A DNA stretch of 64,000 bases from Jiangella gansuensis DSM 44835 (GCF_000515395.1 NZ_KI911782.1:2230606-2294605); one strand, 5' to 3'; shown: positions 9,614 to 24,033, counted from the stretch's first letter. A program made the numbers and translations. Notes: a model not told the origin generated them from the sequence alone.

Positions 9614-10527
9614 CAGGCGTCCACCTCGGTCCGGTCCTGGTAGTAGCCGATGAGGTCGGCCCAGCCGTCGACGACGCCGTCGGGCTGGTAGCCGGACAGC
9701 TCCCAGCCGACCGGCCGCGCCGTGAGAGTGCGCGACGCCGGGTCGTAGGCGCCCCACTCGTTGTACGAACCGAACGCGGAGAACTCCAGCAGCGCACCGG
9801 CCAGGAACCGCAGCAGCCCGGAGATCGAGCTCTTCAGCGGCTCCGGCAGCTGGCCGTCCAACAGTGCCACCAGGTCGGCGTCGGGGCCCTCCAGCAGTTC
9901 GAACGCCCGGCACTTCTCCTCGAGGCTGAGCCGGGCGAACGGGGACAGGAACGGCCCGGACACCGCCAGCGGGTTCACCTGGGTCGCCAGCACGTTCAGC
10001 AGCAGCGCCACCACCAGCGACAACGGCAGCGTCTCGTCGTTCTCGAGCAGTTCCAGCAGGACCCGGTCCAGCGTCCACACCGGTCCGAACAGCGGCGGCA
10101 GCAGTCCCGGCGGCAACGGCAGCCCGACGTCGTCGACGGCGGTGGCCAGCGCCGCCGCCAGCGGGGTCGCGAGCTGGTCGGGGAACGGAACGAACCCGTC
10201 CAGGGCCTCGATCATGAAGTCGGTGCCATGCGCCTCGATCGCGCCCGGCTCGTCACGCGGCGTGCCCTGGGCGGCCGAGTACGCGTCCGGGCCGGGGCAG
10301 ACCATGACCACCAGGCCGTTCAACGTGTCGCGGGACAACTCGGCGAGGACCGGCCGCAGCAACTGGAGCAGCGGAGAGAGGCCGAGGTCGGCGATGCCCG
10401 ACGCTGAGGCCGGGGTCGTCCGCGGCAGCACCGTGCCGAGGATGCCGCCCGACGCCGCGACCGCGCCGAGCACCCCCATCCGGGCGAGGAAAGCGCGACG
10501 TCCGAGGTCGCGGCTGGGGACGGACAT
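9613..10527 (-). CDS. Tat-signal small subunit paired with GMC dehydrogenase
   Basis: 304 residues beginning with a twin-arginine signal: Arg10-Arg11 in the context GRRAFLARMG, a hydrophobic stretch, and an ASA-type end near residue 43. The remainder is mostly helical with a conserved-looking end (FSAFGSYNEWGAYD, VGWELSGYQPDGVVDGW). Small Tat-bearing subunits coded just before a GMC dehydrogenase (gluconate 2-dehydrogenase subunit 3 type) normally act as export escort and assembly partner. The 4-nt overlap with the GMC gene supports this. No cofactor motif is seen. The weak similarity to the named family leaves some doubt. Confidence 0.78.
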   Translation of the reverse strand: MSVPSRDLGRRAFLARMGVLGAVAASGGILGTVLPRTTPASASGIADLGLSPLLQLLRPVLAELSRDTLNGLVVMVCPGPDAYSAAQGTPRDEPGAIEAHGTDFMIEALDGFVPFPDQLATPLAAALATAVDDVGLPLPPGLLPPLFGPVWTLDRVLLELLENDETLPLSLVVALLLNVLATQVNPLAVSGPFLSPFARLSLEEKCRAFELLEGPDADLVALLDGQLPEPLKSSISGLLRFLAGALLEFSAFGSYNEWGAYDPASRTLTARPVGWELSGYQPDGVVDGWADLIGYYQDRTEVDA

Positions 10528-10749
10528 AGGCGGCTGCCTCTTTCGAGTCGACGGTGACGAGAGGACTGTTACGCGTGAGTAACATGAGATCCGGGGAAAT
10601 TAACGACGGCGTTGACCCAGCGTCAAGCGATTCGGCGAATCCGGGCGCGATTCCTGCGCGGGCGGGCGGCTGCGATACCGTCACGGTGACGGCGCATGGG
10701 CGCTTCCGTCACGTCAGCCATCCCTGCACGACATCGAGGAGCTTCTCGG

Positions 10750-12023
<1,274 letters not shown>

Positions 12024-12027
<4 letters not shown>

Positions 12028-12818
12028 CCACGTCGGTCGCCTTCGAGAAGGCACGCGCCGAAGGCCGGGCCGCGCTGGTCGGTTACCTGCCGGCCGGTTA
12101 CCCGAGCGTTGAAGGGTCCATCGCGGCGCTCAAGGCGATGATCCAGGCCGGCGTCGACGTCGTCGAGGTCGGACTGCCCTACAGCGACCCGCTCATCGAT
12201 GGGCCGGTCATCCAGACTGCGGTCGACAGCGCGCTGCGGGCCGGCACCACGACGACAGACGTGCTGCGGGTGGTCGAGGCGGTCGCCGCCACCGGCGCGC
12301 CGGCCGTCGTCATGTCGTACTGGAACCCGCTGGACCGCTACGGCGCGGCGGCGTTCGCCCGCGACCTCGCCGCGGCCGGTGGCGCCGGCGTCATCACCCC
12401 GGACCTCACCCCGGACGCCGACGACACCTGGATCCCGGCCGCCCGCGAGCACGGCCTCGACACCGTGTTCCTGGTGGCGCCGTCGTCCACCGACGCCCGC
12501 ATCGCCATGACCACGGCCGCCTGCCGCGGCTTCGTCTACGCCACCTCCGTCATGGGCGTCACCGGCACCCGCGACCAGGTCGGCGATGCCGCCGCCGCGC
12601 TGGTGTCACGCACCAAGGCGGCCACCGACCTGCCGGTCGCGGTCGGGCTGGGCGTGTCGAACGCCGGCCAGGCCGCCGAGATCGCCGGGTTCGCCGACGG
12701 TGTCGTCGCCGGGTCCGCGTTCGTGCGGCGGCTGCTCGAGGCGCCCGACGACGCCGCCGGTGTCGCGGCGGTGGCGGAGCTGGCCGGCGAACTCGCCGAG
12801 GGAGTGCGTCGGCGGTGA
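12024..12818 (+). CDS. trpA: Tryptophan synthase alpha chain
   Basis: 264-residue TIM barrel releasing indole from indoleglycerol phosphate and passing it to TrpB. Catalytic Glu lies in [10 protein letters not shown] and catalytic Asp in LIDGPVIQ. Other landmarks are [45 protein letters not shown] and GVVAGSAFV. The ATG overlaps the trpB stop and the gene is in the same operon. The following thioredoxin-like gene starts 25 nt later and is probably cotranscribed. Confidence 0.97.
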
Positions 12819-12843
12819 ACCCCGTGGTGCCCGGCGGTCGTTG

Positions 12844-13578
12844 ATGGCCAGCAAGAAGGAACAGGCGCGGGAGCGCGCCGCGCGACTGCGCGCGGAGGCG
12901 GAGGAGCGGGCCCGGCTCGAGCGGCGCCGGGAACGCATCCTGCGCTTCGGCATCTCCGCGGTGGTACTGGTGGCCGTGGTCGGCCTGGTGGTGTTCCTGG
13001 TCCGCGACGACGGCCCCGAAGGCACCGGCGCCGTCCCGTCCGGTGCCACCGCCGCCGGCGTCATGGTCGGCGACGAGAACGCGCCCGTCACCGTCGACTA
13101 CTGGTTCGACTTCCAATGCCCGTTCTGCGGCGAGTTCGAGGCCGAGAACGGACCGGTGCTCGAGGACGTCGTAGCCGACGGCACCGCGCGCGTCGCGTAC
13201 CACCCGGCAGCGTTCCTCGGCGACGAGTCCGACCGCGCCACCAACGCGTTCGGCTGCGCCGTCGACGCCGGCCGGCCGGTCGGGTACCTGACCGAGCTGT
13301 TCGCGAACCAGCCACCGGAGAACTCCGGCGGCTACACCGAGGACGACCTGGTCGCGGCCGGCGAGGCCGTCGGCCTGGACGATCCGGAGTTCGAGTCCTG
13401 TGTCCGCGACGGCACCTACGCCGACTGGGGCGAGCAGGTGCTGGAGGAGTTCCGCGATGCCGGACACGAGTCCACCCCGACCGTCCTGATCAGCGGCGAT
13501 GAGCTGGAGGACCCGGCCGGCCTGAGCGCCGACGAGTTCCGCGCCGCGATCCAGGAGGCTACGCCTACGTCACAGTAG
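12844..13578 (+). CDS. Membrane-anchored DsbA-like thioredoxin-fold protein
   Basis: 244 residues. A highly charged N-terminal helix (SKKEQARERAARLR..., 1-33) precedes one membrane anchor (about 36-54). An extracytoplasmic thioredoxin-fold domain follows with active site C92-PF-C95 in FDFQCPFCGEFE and a cis-proline near TPTVLISG. A second cysteine pair (GCAVD, SCVRDG) lies in the helical insert. This matches the DsbA-like (Thioredoxin_4) family that follows trpA in many actinomycetes. Likely role: thiol oxidation or isomerisation outside the membrane. A paralogue follows directly downstream. Confidence 0.88.
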   Translation: MASKKEQARERAARLRAEAEERARLERRRERILRFGISAVVLVAVVGLVVFLVRDDGPEGTGAVPSGATAAGVMVGDENAPVTVDYWFDFQCPFCGEFEAENGPVLEDVVADGTARVAYHPAAFLGDESDRATNAFGCAVDAGRPVGYLTELFANQPPENSGGYTEDDLVAAGEAVGLDDPEFESCVRDGTYADWGEQVLEEFRDAGHESTPTVLISGDELEDPAGLSADEFRAAIQEATPTSQ

Positions 13579-13662
13579 GAATGCGGAACTCCTGCAGGGT
13601 TCAAAGAAGTTGTACCGTCGTCCCTTTCCCGTGATCCGATCCGTCTCGAAGGAAGCCCACCG

Positions 13663-14496
13663 ATGAGCAGCAAGAAGGCCGAGGCACGCGAACGCATCAA
13701 GGCGATGCGCGAGGAGCAGGCCCGCCAGGAACGCCGTCGTGAGCGGATGATGCGCTACGGCGTGGCCGTGGCCGTCGTGGCCGCCGTCGCGATCATCGCG
13801 GTGGCGGTAGCGTTCAGTCGAGGCGGGGACGACGGCCCGGTGGCCGTTCCGGCGGCGGCGGGTGCCGGGAGCGGCCTCGAGGTGGCCGACGACGCGCAGG
13901 GCATCCTGGTCGGCCAGCCGGACGCGCCGGTCACCATCGACTACTGGATGGACTTCCTCTGCCCGCACTGCGCGGACTTCGAAGCCGCCAACGGCACGGT
14001 CATCGAGGAGATGGTCTCCTCCGGCCAGGCGAACATCGCCTACCACCCGCTGACCTACACCGGCGGCGTGTACTCCAGCCGGGCCAACAACGCGTTCGCC
14101 TGCGCCGCCGACGAGGACATGGCCGACGAGTTCATCAGCGCCGCCTTCGCCTCCCAGGGCACCCAGTGGTCCACCGGCTCCCTGGTCGACCTCGGCGAGC
14201 AGGTCGGCATCGGCGGCGACTACGAGTCGTGCGTTCGCGACGACACCTACGACGACTGGTCCAGCAACGTCGAGGCCGGTGCCCGCGACTTCGAGGTGAC
14301 CGGCACCCCGACGGTGTTCGTCAACGGCGAGCTCCTGGACTCCACGTCGTGGACCCCGGAGGGCCTGCAGGCGGCGGTGACGGCTGCCGCCACCGGCGGC
14401 ACGGCCGAGACCCCGGCGCCGACCGACGGCGCCACCGCACCGGCGGGCGAGACGCCGGCCCCGGGCGAGACCCCGGCGCCCGACGCGACCGAGTAA
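13663..14496 (+). CDS. Membrane-anchored DsbA-like thioredoxin-fold protein (paralogue)
   Basis: 277 residues with the same plan as its neighbour: charged helix (1-31), membrane anchor (about 33-51), thioredoxin fold with C100-PH-C103 in FLCPHCADFE, and TPTVFVNG around the cis-proline. CPHC is the classical DsbA active site, more oxidising than the CPFC of the upstream copy, so the two may differ in redox role. A roughly 40-residue Pro/Ala/Thr/Glu tail with repeated ETPAP is unique to this copy. The 84-nt gap contains no clear terminator, so the two may share a transcript. Confidence 0.88.
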   Translation: MSSKKAEARERIKAMREEQARQERRRERMMRYGVAVAVVAAVAIIAVAVAFSRGGDDGPVAVPAAAGAGSGLEVADDAQGILVGQPDAPVTIDYWMDFLCPHCADFEAANGTVIEEMVSSGQANIAYHPLTYTGGVYSSRANNAFACAADEDMADEFISAAFASQGTQWSTGSLVDLGEQVGIGGDYESCVRDDTYDDWSSNVEAGARDFEVTGTPTVFVNGELLDSTSWTPEGLQAAVTAAATGGTAETPAPTDGATAPAGETPAPGETPAPDATE

Positions 14497-14538
14497 GGCC
14501 CGGCAGACCGCCATGGCCCACCGGTTCGCACCATCCGA

Positions 14539-14544
14539 TACGGT
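14539..14544 (+). promoter_or_regulatory. Putative -10 (TACGGT) for leaderless lgt
   Basis: TACGGT ends 6 nt before the GTG start of lgt at 14551. No Shine-Dalgarno is visible. The same hexamer stands before the exonuclease III gene. Confidence 0.5.
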
Positions 14545-14550
14545 TCGCCT

Positions 14551-16002
14551 GTGATCACGACGGCCGTGCTGCCCGCGTCCATCCCGAGCCCCGCCGACGG
14601 CTCCTGGAACATCGGCGGGTTCGAGCTGCGGGCGTACGCGCTGTGCATCATGGCCGGCATCGTGCTGGCCATCTGGCTGGGCAACCGGCGCTGGCTCGCG
14701 CGCGGCGGCGAACCGGGCGTCGTCGCCGACATCGCGGTCTGGGCGGTGCCCTTCGGCATCGTCGGCGCCCGGCTGTACCACGTCATCACCGACAACCACC
14801 TGTACTTCCGCGAGGGCCGCGACCCCTGGCAGGCGCTGAAGATCTGGGAAGGCGGGCTGGGTATCTGGGGCGGCGTCGCGCTCGGCGGCCTGGGTGTCTG
14901 GATCGCCTGCCGCCGCCGCGGCGTGCCGTTCGCCGCCATGGCCGACGCCCTCGCCCCCGGCATCCTGCTCGCCCAGGCCGTCGGCCGGTGGGGCAACTGG
15001 TTCAACCAGGAACTGTTCGGCAAGCCCACCGACCTCCCGTGGGGCCTCGAGATCGACCCGGCCCACCGGCCGGCCGGCTACGCCGACGTCGAGACCTTCC
15101 ACCCCACGTTCCTGTACGAGTCGCTGTGGGCGGTGGCGGTCGCGCTTCTGCTGATGTGGGCCGACAAGCGGTTCCGGCTGGGTCACGGCCGGGTGTTCGC
15201 CCTGTACGTGGCCGGCTACACACTCGGACGCGGGTTCTGGGAGTACCTGCGGATCGACCCGGCCAACGAGATCTTCGGCGTCCGCATCAACCTGTGGGTC
15301 ACCGTGGTCATCTTCCTGGCCGCTGTCGCGTTCTTCATCTGGTCGTCGCGCCGGCACCCCGGACGTGAGGACCCCGAGGAACTGCGCGGCTTCTACGACC
15401 AGTACGACCCGTTCGCCGACGGCGACGATGCGAAGGGCAGGAGCGGGGACGACGACGCCGCCTTCAGCCTCCCCGACGACGATGACGGCGACGGCGTGAA
15501 GTCCCGCGACTCGACCTCCGAGGACGCGAAGCCCGAGGACGTGAACGCCGCCGCCGCGAAGCCGGGCGAGGACGCGAAAGCCGAGCCCGTGAACGCCGAG
15601 GACGCGAAGCCCGAGGACGCGAAGCCCGAGGACGCGAAGCCCGAGGACACCGCGCGCACGAGCGCGGCGAAGAAGGTCGTGCCGACAGCGTCCACGACGA
15701 CCACGCCGGCCACCTCCGCCAGTACCGACACGCCCGACCCGGACCCGGCCGAGGCGACGAAGGCCGCCAGCCCGGCAGCCAAGACGACCGCCGCCAAGGC
15801 GACGCCGGCCAAGAAGGCGACCACGGCCAAGAAGGCGACCACGGCCAAGAAGGCGACCACGGCCAAGAAGGCGACCACGGCCAAGAAGGCGACCACGGCC
15901 AAGAAGTCGGCCACGGCCAAGAAGTCGGCCACGGCCAAGAAGGCGACCACGGCCGATGAGGGCAGCACGGACGGCACACCGTCCCGGGACGACCGGGGCT
16001 GA
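14551..16002 (+). CDS. lgt: Prolipoprotein diacylglyceryl transferase with long Lys-rich tail
   Basis: 483 residues. The first about 275 are Lgt, a polytopic membrane enzyme attaching diacylglyceryl to the lipobox Cys of prolipoproteins. Visible signatures: ELRAYAL, GARLYHVITD, GLGIWGG, and the core GRWGNWFNQELFG. Typical Lgt ends near residue 290; here about 190 residues follow. They comprise an acidic part, three EDAKP repeats, and eight near-perfect hexapeptides of the type KKATTA. The tail should lie in the cytoplasm and resembles histone-like PAKK tails. The several lipoproteins in this window are potential substrates. The GTG start has a -10-like hexamer 6 nt upstream. Confidence 0.95.
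   Translation: MITTAVLPASIPSPADGSWNIGGFELRAYALCIMAGIVLAIWLGNRRWLARGGEPGVVADIAVWAVPFGIVGARLYHVITDNHLYFREGRDPWQALKIWEGGLGIWGGVALGGLGVWIACRRRGVPFAAMADALAPGILLAQAVGRWGNWFNQELFGKPTDLPWGLEIDPAHRPAGYADVETFHPTFLYESLWAVAVALLLMWADKRFRLGHGRVFALYVAGYTLGRGFWEYLRIDPANEIFGVRINLWVTVVIFLAAVAFFIWSSRRHPGREDPEELRGFYDQYDPFADGDDAKGRSGDDDAAFSLPDDDDGDGVKSRDSTSEDAKPEDVNAAAAKPGEDAKAEPVNAEDAKPEDAKPEDAKPEDTARTSAAKKVVPTASTTTTPATSASTDTPDPDPAEATKAASPAAKTTAAKATPAKKATTAKKATTAKKATTAKKATTAKKATTAKKSATAKKSATAKKATTADEGSTDGTPSRDDRG
15598..15642 (+). repeat. 15-bp tandem repeat in lgt (EDAKP units)
   Basis: Three identical copies of GAGGACGCGAAGCCC, in frame, encoding EDAKP. A decayed version continues on either side (related units near 15571 and 15643). 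Confidence 0.9.
15811..15954 (+). repeat. 18-bp tandem repeat in lgt (KKATTA units)
   Basis: Eight head-to-tail copies of an 18-bp unit AAGAAGGCGACCACGGCC. Copies 6 and 7 carry the variant AAGAAGTCGGCCACGGCC. In frame, it codes for a lysine-rich cytoplasmic tail. Copy number is likely to vary between strains by slippage. Confidence 0.95.
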
Positions 16003-16272
16003 CCGACCCGGCGTCGGGGTGGACTCACCCTCCTGGCTCTGGGTAACGTCCTGGGTCTGGGTAACGCCGAAGCGCCGATCCGGGCCGAGAATCGACACCC
16101 ACGGCCAGGACGTTACGCAGGCTCACGAAGCAAACCCGGCCCACGAAGCCGACCGGGCCTTCGAGGCCGGGATCGTCAGCGTCCGAACGACGCCCGCCCG
16201 CCACCCAGACCTCGCAGCACACGAAGCTCGGGACCGGGTGCGGGAATGATCCACACAGATGCGACTCGCAGC

Positions 16273-16288
16273 GTTGCGAACACGTTAC
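16273..16288 (-). promoter_or_regulatory. GlnR-like box (GTAAC-n6-GCAAC)
   Basis: On the minus strand GTAAC is followed after 6 nt by GCAAC. This fits the two-site spacing of actinobacterial GlnR boxes (GTnAC-n6-GaAAC). It lies about 265 nt before gltB. Inference from motif spacing only. Confidence 0.4.
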
Positions 16289-16476
16289 CGGCGTCGCACG
16301 ATGCGTGGATGTCAACGTATGTGTGACGGTCCGACAGACCGTGCGCCTCACGATCTACGGCCGGTGCGGGCCGATGGCGAAGAAACCGGTGATCAACGGC
16401 GTTCATCGATGGGTCAACGAAGCCCCGGCCGGATTTATCATGGAGAGACGCGACAACACGTACTGCTCGAAGTGTT

Positions 16477-16492
16477 GTAATCTCCACGAAAC
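16477..16492 (+). promoter_or_regulatory. GlnR-like box (GTAAT-n6-GAAAC)
   Basis: GTAAT, 6 nt, GAAAC: one mismatch from the GlnR a/b-site consensus, 59 nt upstream of the gltB start. Glutamate synthase is a plausible nitrogen-regulated target. The TGTAAT at 16476-16481 could alternatively be a -10 element, in which case GlnR binding here would repress. Confidence 0.45.
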
Positions 16493-16550
16493 TCAAAGCA
16501 CGGGCCATCGTCGTCCCTGCCCCGCCGCCAGTCTCGACGACGGGAGTGCC

Positions 16551-21063
<4,513 letters not shown>

Positions 21064-21071
<8 letters not shown>

Positions 21072-22533
21072 CCCACGAGGCTTCCTGAAGACCCCGCGCC
21101 AGGGCGCGCAGGCGCGGCCGGTCGACGTGCGGCTCAAGGACTGGAAAGAGGTCTACCCGGAACCGGGTATCGGCCGGGCCTTGTTGCCCATCATCACCGA
21201 GCAGGCCGGCCGCTGCATGGACTGCGGCATCCCGTTCTGCCACCAGGGCTGCCCGCTGGGCAACCTCATCCCGGAGTGGAACGACCTGGTCTGGCGTGAC
21301 GACTGGAAGGTGGCAGCGGAGCGGCTGCACGCCACGAACAACTTCCCGGAGTTCACCGGCCGGCTCTGCCCGGCGCCGTGCGAGGCCGCGTGTGTCGTGG
21401 CCATTGCCGACGACGCCGTCACCATCAAGAACGTCGAGGTCGCCATCATCGACAAGGCCTTCGACGAGGGCTGGGTGGTGCCGGCACCGCCGGAGCGGCT
21501 GACCGACCGCACGGTCGCGGTCGTCGGGTCCGGGCCGGCCGGCCTGGCCGTGGCCCAGCAGCTGACCCGGGCCGGTCACACGGTGGCCGTCTACGAGCGG
21601 GCCGACCGAGCCGGGGGCCTGCTGCGTTACGGCATCCCCGAGTTCAAGATGGAGAAGCGGCACCTGGATCGCCGGCTGGACCAGATGCGGGCCGAGGGCA
21701 CCATCTTCCGCACCGGGGTGGACGTCGGCGGTGCCATCACCGGCCAGGAGCTGCGCTCCCGCTACGACGCCGTCGTGCTGGCCACCGGCGCGACGGCGTG
21801 GCGCGACCTGCCCGTCCCGGGGCGCGAGCTCGACGGTGTCCATCAGGCCATGGAGTACCTGCCGCAGGCCAACCGCAGCTCGCTCGGCGAGACGGTGCCC
21901 GGCCAGATCACCGCGACCGGCAAGCACGTCGTCATCATCGGCGGCGGCGACACCGGCGCAGACTGCCTTGGCACCGCGCACCGGCAGGGCGCCGCGTCGG
22001 TCACCCAGCTGGAGATCATGCCGGAGCCGCCCGGTACCCGGCACGCGTCGACGCCGTGGCCGACCTGGCCGCTGATGCTGCGTACGTCCAGCGCCCACGA
22101 AGAGGGCGGCGAGCGGGTCTACGCGGTCTCCACCCAGGAGTTCGTCGGTGTCGACGGCCGGGTGCGCGCCCTGCGGCTGGTCGAGGTGCGGCGCGCCGAG
22201 TCCGGCGGGTTCGAGCCGGTCCCCGGTTCCGAGCGCGAGCTGCCGGCCGACCTGGTGCTGCTGGCCATGGGCTTCGTCGGCCCGGAGCGTTCGGCCCTCA
22301 TCGAGCAGCTGGGCGTCGACCTTGACGGGCGTGGCAACATCGTGCGTGACGATTCCTACGAGACCACCGTGCCCGGCGTGTTCGTGGCCGGGGACGCCGG
22401 TCGCGGTCAGTCGCTGATCGTGTGGGCCATCGCGGAGGGCCGCGCCGCTGCCGCCGCGGTCGACCGCAAGCTCACCGGCGTCGACCGACTGCCGGCTCCG
22501 GTCTCGCCCACCGACCGTCCGCTCGCGGTGTGA
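21064..22533 (+). CDS. gltD: Glutamate synthase small subunit
   Basis: 489 residues. The FAD/NADPH-binding electron-input subunit that feeds GltB. The N-terminal adrenodoxin-reductase-like cysteine clusters are [17 protein letters not shown] and CPAPCEAAC (two 4Fe-4S ligand sets). The FAD motif is [14 protein letters not shown] and the NAD(P)H motif [31 protein letters not shown] lies at the end. The ATG lies 8 nt inside gltB, so the pair is translationally coupled. The next gene, pyk, seems to have its own promoter. Confidence 0.97.
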
Positions 22534-22546
22534 CGGTCCAGAGAGA

Positions 22547-22552
22547 TAGTGT
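22547..22552 (+). promoter_or_regulatory. Putative -10 (TAGTGT) for leaderless pyk
   Basis: TAGTGT ends 8 nt before the GTG at 22561. The identical hexamer occurs 6 nt before polA. This decides between two candidate pyk starts. Confidence 0.5.
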
Positions 22553-22560
22553 TGGCGGAC

Positions 22561-24000
22561 GTGCGTAGAGCGAAGATAGTTTGCACCCTTGGTCCAGCGA
22601 CCGACTCCCCGGAGCGGCTGCGGGAACTGATCGACGTCGGCATGGACGTCGCCCGGTTCAACCTCAGCCACGGCAGCCATGCCGAACACGAGGAGCGATA
22701 TCTGCGAGTGCGCAAGGCGGCCACCGAGGCCGAGCGCAACGTGGGTGTCCTGGTCGACCTGCAGGGTCCCAAGATCCGCCTGGGCACGTTCGCCGAGGGG
22801 TCCGTCGAGATCGAGGTCGGCCAGACGTTCGTCATCACCGTCGACGACGTCGACGGCACGTCCGAGCGGGCCTCCACCACCTACAAGGGCCTGCCGGGCG
22901 ACGTGACCCCCGGTGACACCGTGCTGGTCGACGACGGCCGGCTCATGCTGGAGGTCACCGACGTCACCGAAACCGACGTCGTCACGAAGGTGGTCATCGG
23001 CGGCCGGGTCTCCAACCACAAGGGCCTCAACCTGCCCGGCACGGCTGTCAGCGTCCCGGCGATGTCGGAGAAGGACATCGAGGACCTGCGCTGGGGTCTG
23101 CGCATCGGCGCGGACATGATCGCGTTGTCGTTCGTGCGCTCGGCCTCCGACGTCGAGGACGTCCACCGCATCATGGCCGAGGAGGGCGTGCGGCTCCCGG
23201 TCATCGCGAAGGTGGAGAAGCCGCAGGCGGTCGAGAACCTCGCCGAGATCGTCGACGCGTTCGACGGCGTCATGGTCGCCCGCGGCGACCTCGGCGTCGA
23301 GCTGCCGCTGTGGGACGTCCCGCTGGTACAGAAGCGCGCCGTCGAGCTGTGCCGGCGCCGCGCCAAGCCGGTCATCGTGGCCACCCAGATGCTCGACTCG
23401 ATGATCACCAACCCGCGGCCGACGCGTGCGGAGACCTCCGACGTCGCCAACGCGGTACTCGACGGCGCCGACGCGGTCATGCTCTCGGGCGAGACCAGTG
23501 TCGGTGCGTATCCGATCGAGACGGTCACCACCATGGCCCGCATCGTCGAGGCCGTCGAGGACCACGGCCTGGAGCGGATCCCGCCGCTGGGCACCCAGCC
23601 GCGCACCAAGGGCGGCGCCATCACCAAGGCCGCGGTCGAGACCGGCAGCCTGCTGGGCGCCAAGTACCTGGTGGCGTTCACCCAGAGCGGCGACTCCGCG
23701 CGCCGGATGGCCCGGCTGCGTCCCGGCATCCCGCTGCTGGCGTTCAGCCCGCTGACCGCTACTCGGCACCAGCTGGCGCTGTCGTGGGGCATCGAGGCGT
23801 TCACCGCCGACCACGTCGACCACACCGACGAAATGGTCAAGCAGGTCGACCGGATGCTGCTGGAGCAGGAGCGCTGCCGCCGCGGCGACCTGGTGGTCAT
23901 CGTGGCCGGCTCGCCGCCCGGGATCCCCGGTTCCACCAACGCGATGCGCGTGCACCGCATCGGCGACGCGGTCGGCAAGGTGGCTCCGGCCTACCACTGA
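22561..24000 (+). CDS. pyk: Pyruvate kinase
   Basis: 479 residues. It makes pyruvate and ATP from phosphoenolpyruvate and ADP in glycolysis. Motifs: RRAKIVCTLGPA, RFNLSHGSH, DLQGPKIRLG, GLNLPGTAVSVP, ADMIALSFVRS, IAKVEKPQAVEN, VARGDLGVELP, ATQMLDSMI, PTRAETSDVANAVLDG, MLSGETSVGAYP. The start was set at the GTG giving MRRAKIV, the usual family N-terminus, with a -10-like hexamer 8 nt upstream. An in-frame GTG at 22549 would add four residues. A large hairpin follows the stop. Confidence 0.96.
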   Translation: MRRAKIVCTLGPATDSPERLRELIDVGMDVARFNLSHGSHAEHEERYLRVRKAATEAERNVGVLVDLQGPKIRLGTFAEGSVEIEVGQTFVITVDDVDGTSERASTTYKGLPGDVTPGDTVLVDDGRLMLEVTDVTETDVVTKVVIGGRVSNHKGLNLPGTAVSVPAMSEKDIEDLRWGLRIGADMIALSFVRSASDVEDVHRIMAEEGVRLPVIAKVEKPQAVENLAEIVDAFDGVMVARGDLGVELPLWDVPLVQKRAVELCRRRAKPVIVATQMLDSMITNPRPTRAETSDVANAVLDGADAVMLSGETSVGAYPIETVTTMARIVEAVEDHGLERIPPLGTQPRTKGGAITKAAVETGSLLGAKYLVAFTQSGDSARRMARLRPGIPLLAFSPLTATRHQLALSWGIEAFTADHVDHTDEMVKQVDRMLLEQERCRRGDLVVIVAGSPPGIPGSTNAMRVHRIGDAVGKVAPAYH

Positions 24001-24004
24001 CCCC

Positions 24005-24021
24005 GCCCCAAATGATCACGT
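24005..24021 (+). repeat. 17-nt sequence shared with 60533-60549
   Basis: GCCCCAAATGATCACGT begins 5 nt after the pyk stop. Its exact reverse complement overlaps the last base of the stop codon of the gene ending at 60533. Both are just at the 3' end of a gene. A 17-nt match could arise by chance in a window this size, so this is tentative. Confidence 0.5.
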
Positions 24022-24033
24022 GGCGTTGGGGTG

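Larger units (their letters stand above)
16003..16550 (+). other. Long intergenic region upstream of gltB
   Basis: 548 nt between lgt and gltB with no convincing gene. It is noticeably less GC-rich near 16260-16500 than its surroundings, as expected for a promoter region, and carries two GlnR-like boxes (annotated separately). A GTAAC word also occurs twice near 16040-16065. The gltB frame is open upstream to 16305, but that part shows no GltB homology. Confidence 0.6.

Noticed and set aside
9614-10078. N-terminal extension of the GMC oxidoreductase
   Set aside because: This part overlaps the Tat-signal subunit in another frame and has no similarity; the ATGA overlap at 9613 gives the correct FAD-motif start.
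10696-10749. Upstream ATG start for trpB
   Set aside because: Adds 18 residues unrelated to TrpB and lacks a ribosome site, whereas the GTG at 10750 has GAGGAG at 8 nt.
15811-15954. Regular 18-bp repeats considered as a CRISPR-like array
   Set aside because: There are no spacers; units abut, stay in frame with lgt and encode a protein tail.
13570-16098. A long minus-strand frame with GRGRLLGRGRLLG-type repeats
   Set aside because: The repeat is the reverse complement of the KKATTA repeats in lgt, read in a shadow frame; no ribosome site or domain.
16305-16550. N-terminal extension of gltB
   Set aside because: The frame is open but shows no GltB similarity. The class II nucleophile Cys should lie a short propeptide from the start, which the ATG at 16551 gives.
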